Origin: Tabrizicola sp.
GTDB lineage: Bacteria; Pseudomonadota; Alphaproteobacteria; Rhodobacterales; Rhodobacteraceae
DNA length: 64,000 nt
Reading direction: 5' to 3'
Assembly (NCBI RefSeq): GCF_022842145.1
Contig: NZ_JALHQD010000002.1
Span: 186,001 to 250,000, forward strand
Part shown: positions 60,810 to 64,000 of the stretch, one piece after another
Numbering within the stretch: position 1 is the first letter of the stretch
Layout: each line of letters starts with the position of its first letter
Program-made: the position numbers and the translations under genes
The notes under the pieces: generated by a model
Told to the model about the DNA's origin: nothing
Database searches by the model: none
Seen by the model: only the letters and a program-made list of their open reading frames with translations

Positions 60810-60827
60810 TGTCAACTTAAGTTGACA
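60810..60827. promoter_or_regulatory. PpsR site of the bchE promoter (perfect palindrome)
   Basis: TGTCAACTTAAGTTGACA, TGT-N12-ACA, completely palindromic over 18 bases. It lies 20 bases behind the FnrL site and contains TTGACA at 60822-60827. Confidence 0.88.
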
Positions 60828-60868
60828 CCGCCGACAGCGGCGGCTGCCTTGGCAGGGAAGGGGTCGTC

Positions 60869-62548
60869 ATGCGCATTGTCTTCATTCATCCGAATTATCA
60901 TTCCGGCGGTGCCGAGATCGCGGGCAACTGGCCTCCGGCCTGGGTCGCGTACCTTGCGGGCAGCCTGAAGCGGGCCGGTTTCGAGGACATCCATTTCCTG
61001 GATGCGATGACCTATCACCTGGGACCGGATGTGCTGCGGGCGAAGCTGGCCGAGTTGCAGCCGGACATCGTGGGGGTGACCTCGATCACGCCGTCGATCT
61101 ACGAAGCCGAGGAGGTCTTGCGGATTGCGCAGGAGGTGGTGCCCGGGGCTTTGCGGGTGCTAGGCGGGGTGCATGCAACCTTCATGTTCCGGCAGGTCCT
61201 GTCCGAGGCGCCCTGGATCGACGTGATCGTCCGGGGCGAGGGCGAGGAGATCATGGTCGCCTTGGCCGAGGCTGTGCGCGATGGTCGCTGGCCTGCAGAT
61301 CAGCGCAAGATCAAGGGCTTGGCCTTTGCCGTCGATGGCGAGATCGTGGCGACGCAGGCCGCGTCCACGGTCAAGGACCTGGACGGCATCGACCCGGACT
61401 GGTCGATCCTGGACTGGGACAGCTACATCTACATCCCCTTGGGCGTGAAGGTCGCGATCCCGAACATGGCGCGGGGCTGTCCGTTCACCTGTTCATTCTG
61501 CTCGCAATGGAAGTTCTGGCGCGATTACCGGGTGCGCGACCCCAAGAAGGTTGCGGACGAGATCGAGCGGCTGGTGACGGATCACGGGGTAGGGTTCTTC
61601 ATCCTGGCGGACGAGGAACCGACCATCAACAAGAAGAAGTTCGTGGAATTCTGTCAGGAGTTGATCGACCGGGGCCTGAACAAGCGGGTGAAGTGGGGGA
61701 TCAATACCCGGGTCACCGACATCATGCGGGACCGGGACCTTTTGAAGTTCTACCGCGAGGCGGGGCTGGTGCATGTGTCGCTGGGGACGGAAGCGGCCGC
61801 GCAGTTGAAGCTGGACCTTTTCAACAAGGAGACCAAGGTCGAGGAGAACAAGGAGGCGATCCGCCTTCTGCGCGAGGCAGACATCTTCACCGAGGCCCAG
61901 TTCATCGTGGGCCTGGACAACGAGACGCCCGAGACGCTGGAAGAGACCTACCGGATGGCCTGGGACTGGCAGCCGGATCTCGCGAACTGGTCGATGTACA
62001 CGCCCTGGCCGTTCACGCCGCTGTTCCAGGAAATCCGGGATCAGGTGGAGGTGTTCGACTATTCGAAATACAATTTCGTCACGCCGATCATGAAGCCCGC
62101 CGCGATGACGCGGGGGGCATTGCTGGAGGGCGTGTTGAAGAATTACCGCCGCTTCTACATGAAGAAGGCGCTTTTCCATTACCTCTGGCGCGGGACGGGG
62201 TTCCGGCGGAAATACCTTTTGGGTTGCCTGAAGGCGTTCCTGAAGGCCGGGGTGCAGCGGAGCTTCTATGACCTTGGAAAGCATGGTTATTTCAAGCCAG
62301 TGAAGCGGGACAACTTGGACTTCGGCTTTGACGGGACCCGCACCATCGCCGAGGCGCAGATGGCGGATTGGGAGGCTTCGGCGGACAAGGCGGCGCGGGC
62401 GGCGGAGCGGCGGGCGGCGGTGAAGGCGCAGATGAAGGAACGCGCGGACGACCGTGCGGCGGACCGCGTCCCCGACCTTGGACCGCCAGATCTTCAGATG
62501 CGGGCTTGCGGCGGCGGACGCGAGCAGATGCAGGAGCCGGCCGAGTAA
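60869..62548 (+). CDS. bchE: Anaerobic Mg-protoporphyrin IX monomethyl ester cyclase
   Basis: 559 residues. An N-terminal B12-binding domain ([35 protein letters not shown]) and the radical SAM motif [16 protein letters not shown] (CxxxCxxC) define BchE. It forms ring E without oxygen using SAM and cobalamin. This pairs with AcsF at 44910. The basic Ala-rich C-terminal tail from about residue 515 is not conserved. Stop overlaps bchJ start by one base (TAATG). Confidence 0.96.
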   Translation: MRIVFIHPNYHSGGAEIAGNWPPAWVAYLAGSLKRAGFEDIHFLDAMTYHLGPDVLRAKLAELQPDIVGVTSITPSIYEAEEVLRIAQEVVPGALRVLGGVHATFMFRQVLSEAPWIDVIVRGEGEEIMVALAEAVRDGRWPADQRKIKGLAFAVDGEIVATQAASTVKDLDGIDPDWSILDWDSYIYIPLGVKVAIPNMARGCPFTCSFCSQWKFWRDYRVRDPKKVADEIERLVTDHGVGFFILADEEPTINKKKFVEFCQELIDRGLNKRVKWGINTRVTDIMRDRDLLKFYREAGLVHVSLGTEAAAQLKLDLFNKETKVEENKEAIRLLREADIFTEAQFIVGLDNETPETLEETYRMAWDWQPDLANWSMYTPWPFTPLFQEIRDQVEVFDYSKYNFVTPIMKPAAMTRGALLEGVLKNYRRFYMKKALFHYLWRGTGFRRKYLLGCLKAFLKAGVQRSFYDLGKHGYFKPVKRDNLDFGFDGTRTIAEAQMADWEASADKAARAAERRAAVKAQMKERADDRAADRVPDLGPPDLQMRACGGGREQMQEPAE

Positions 62549-63120
62549 TGCAGGCGGGCCGGATCGGGCCGAACGCGATTCTGCAGCTTATCGATGTGCT
62601 GGAGCGGCTCGGGGAGGGAGATCTGTGCCGCGCGGTGCTTGTGGAGGCGGGCGTGGCTCGTCCTTCACCCGGTGCCGGGATGTTGCCGGAAGTGGACTGC
62701 GCGGCGGTGCATCAGACCTTGCGGCGGTTGACCCCGATGGCGGAGGTCGTGCTGGCGGAAGCCGGGCGCGCGACGGGGGATTACATCCTGGCAAACCGGA
62801 TTCCCAAGGCTGCGCAAGGTCTGTTGCGGCTGCTGCCAAGGGCTGTGGCGGCGCAGGTCCTGACCAAGGCAATCGCGCGACATTCATGGACCTTTGCGGG
62901 AACGGGAGAGTTCCGGGTCGAGAGCGCGCGGCCCCTGGTCCTGTCGGTGGCGCGGAACCCACTGGTGGCGGGGTGGCGGGCGGAGCGGCCGCAGTGCATT
63001 TGGCATGTCTCGGTGTTCCAGCGGCTCTATGGGCGGCTGGTCTGGCCTGCGGTGCAGGTCCGCGAGGTCGCCTGCTGTGCCTGCGGCGACCCGGCCTGCC
63101 GGTTTGAGGTGTCAGGCTGA
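62548..63120 (+). CDS. bchJ: BchJ, V4R-domain protein (bacteriochlorophyll C8-vinyl-linked)
   Basis: 190 residues: GRIGPNAILQLIDVLERLGEGDLCRAVL and a V4R region with cysteines VREVACCACGDPACRFEVSG. BchJ was originally assigned to 8-vinyl reduction, but is now seen as a substrate-binding accessory, with BciA/BciB as the real reductases in most phototrophs. Overlap with bchE (TAATG) shows coupling. Confidence 0.92.
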   Translation: MQAGRIGPNAILQLIDVLERLGEGDLCRAVLVEAGVARPSPGAGMLPEVDCAAVHQTLRRLTPMAEVVLAEAGRATGDYILANRIPKAAQGLLRLLPRAVAAQVLTKAIARHSWTFAGTGEFRVESARPLVLSVARNPLVAGWRAERPQCIWHVSVFQRLYGRLVWPAVQVREVACCACGDPACRFEVSG

Positions 63121-63156
63121 CGCCTGTGGCAATGTAAGCCTTGCCAGACTCGGATG

Positions 63157-63174
63157 TGTCAGGTTTAATTGACA
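63157..63174. promoter_or_regulatory. PpsR site at the bchG start
   Basis: TGTCAGGTTTAATTGACA, exact TGT-N12-ACA, ending only two bases before the bchG ATG. It therefore covers the place of the ribosome-binding site; a promoter position for it would lie in the region upstream of bchG, in the bchJ end. Confidence 0.8.
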
Positions 63175-63176
63175 CC

Positions 63177-64000
63177 ATGAGCGACGCACTCATCCAACCC
63201 CCGCAAAGCTGGCCGGAACCCCGTGCCATGCTGACATTGATCAAGCCGATCACCTGGTTCCCACCGGTCTGGGCCTACCTGTGTGGCGCGGTCTCATCTG
63301 GCGTGCCTTTGGGCGCGAACTGGACGACGGTGCTGTTGGGGATGGTGCTGGCCGGGCCCATCGTCTGCGGGATGAGCCAGGCGGCGAACGACTGGTGCGA
63401 CCGGCATGTGGATGCGGTGAATGAGCCGCACCGGCCGATCCCCTCGGGGAAGATCCCGGGGCGCTGGGGCTTGTGGATCGCGCTGGCGATGACGGTGCTT
63501 TCTCTGGCGGTGGGCTGGCTTCTGGGACCCTGGGGCTTTGGCGCGACGGTGGTCGGCGTGATCGCGGCCTGGGCCTATTCGGCAGAACCGATCCGGCTGA
63601 AGCGGTCGGGCTGGTGGGGGCCGGGGCTGGTGGGACTGTCCTATGAGGGATTGCCCTGGTTCACCGGGGCGGCGGTGCTGCTGGGCAGCGCGCCACGGTT
63701 CGAGAATATCGCGATTGCCGGGCTGTACGCCTTTGGCGCGCACGGGATCATGACGCTGAACGATTTCAAGGCGCTGGAGGGTGACCGGCAGCATGGCGTG
63801 CGGTCCTTGCCCGTGACCCTGGGGCCTGAAGTGGCCGCAAAGATTGCCTGCACGGTGATGGGCATGGCGCAGTTGCTGGTCGTGGCACTGCTTGTGATCT
63901 GGGGCGCGCCCTGGCACGCATTGGCCGTCGCGGCGCTGCTGTTGGCTCAGGTCGCCGCGATGCGGGTGCTGTTCCGTGATCCGAAGGGCAAGGCGCCTTG
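63177..64000 (+). CDS. bchG: Bacteriochlorophyll synthase, partial
   Basis: First 274 residues; the 3' end is outside the window. It attaches the geranylgeranyl/phytyl tail to bacteriochlorophyllide a in the membrane. UbiA-type membrane prenyltransferase with seven or more helices and both Asp-rich sites: QAANDWCDRHVDAVNEPHRPIPSG and NDFKALEGDRQHGVRSLPV. No classic ribosome-binding site precedes the ATG; a PpsR site occupies that spot. Confidence 0.95.
   Translation, partial: MSDALIQPPQSWPEPRAMLTLIKPITWFPPVWAYLCGAVSSGVPLGANWTTVLLGMVLAGPIVCGMSQAANDWCDRHVDAVNEPHRPIPSGKIPGRWGLWIALAMTVLSLAVGWLLGPWGFGATVVGVIAAWAYSAEPIRLKRSGWWGPGLVGLSYEGLPWFTGAAVLLGSAPRFENIAIAGLYAFGAHGIMTLNDFKALEGDRQHGVRSLPVTLGPEVAAKIACTVMGMAQLLVVALLVIWGAPWHALAVAALLLAQVAAMRVLFRDPKGKAP

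Overview
This is a GC-rich chromosomal segment of a phototrophic alphaproteobacterium of the order Rhodobacterales (Rhodobacter, Cereibacter, Gemmobacter, Tabrizicola type). The main reason for that call is the photosynthesis gene order on the right, bchF-N-B-H-L-M-lhaA-puhA-puhB-puhC-orf-acsF-puhE-hemA-cycA opposite ppaA-ppsR-bchE-bchJ-bchG, which is the arrangement known from purple Rhodobacter species. PpsR-type (TGT-N12-ACA) and FnrL-type sites in the expected places support it. No rRNA, CRISPR array, complete insertion sequence or prophage was seen.

Left part (1-16.2 kb): the start of a lytic transglycosylase gene, tRNA-Glu, then hom-glpX-recJ on the minus strand interrupted by a small cytochrome c, a cupin gene and a LysR regulator. 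Two sets of TadE/TadG-like pseudopilin genes follow (7.36-10.5 kb minus, 14.3-16.2 kb plus). They flank a Glu/Leu-type dehydrogenase, an RmlC-like sugar epimerase and a family 2 glycosyltransferase.

Middle part (16.2-42.7 kb): a heterotetrameric sarcosine oxidase operon (soxBDAG) and a DegT-type aminotransferase. Next is a polyhydroxyalkanoate locus with the repressor PhaR, the phasin PhaP, the synthase PhaC and the divergent depolymerase PhaZ, with two PhaR-type operators in front of phaP. Then come two alpha/beta hydrolases, thrS, a bufferin-type copper-buffering operon (bufA-bufB-bufC-doxX), a cold-shock gene and several small stress or envelope genes. A mobile-looking island at 38.3-40.7 kb holds an intact REP-associated tyrosine transposase (RAYT), a truncated second copy, matching REP palindromes, and an A+T-richer AbiJ-like gene translationally coupled to thyX. 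A glyoxalase and cytochrome c2 lead into the photosynthesis cluster.

Right part (42.2-64 kb): genes for bacteriochlorophyll synthesis, reaction-centre H subunit and its assembly factors, 5-aminolevulinate synthase and cytochrome c2, all on the minus strand, face a plus-strand set with the regulators PpaA and PpsR and bchE, bchJ and bchG. The cell carries both the oxygen-dependent (AcsF) and the oxygen-independent (BchE) cyclase. Only the bchE promoter region carries a combined FnrL plus PpsR signature, which fits a switch between oxic and anoxic pigment synthesis. The last gene, bchG, runs off the window.
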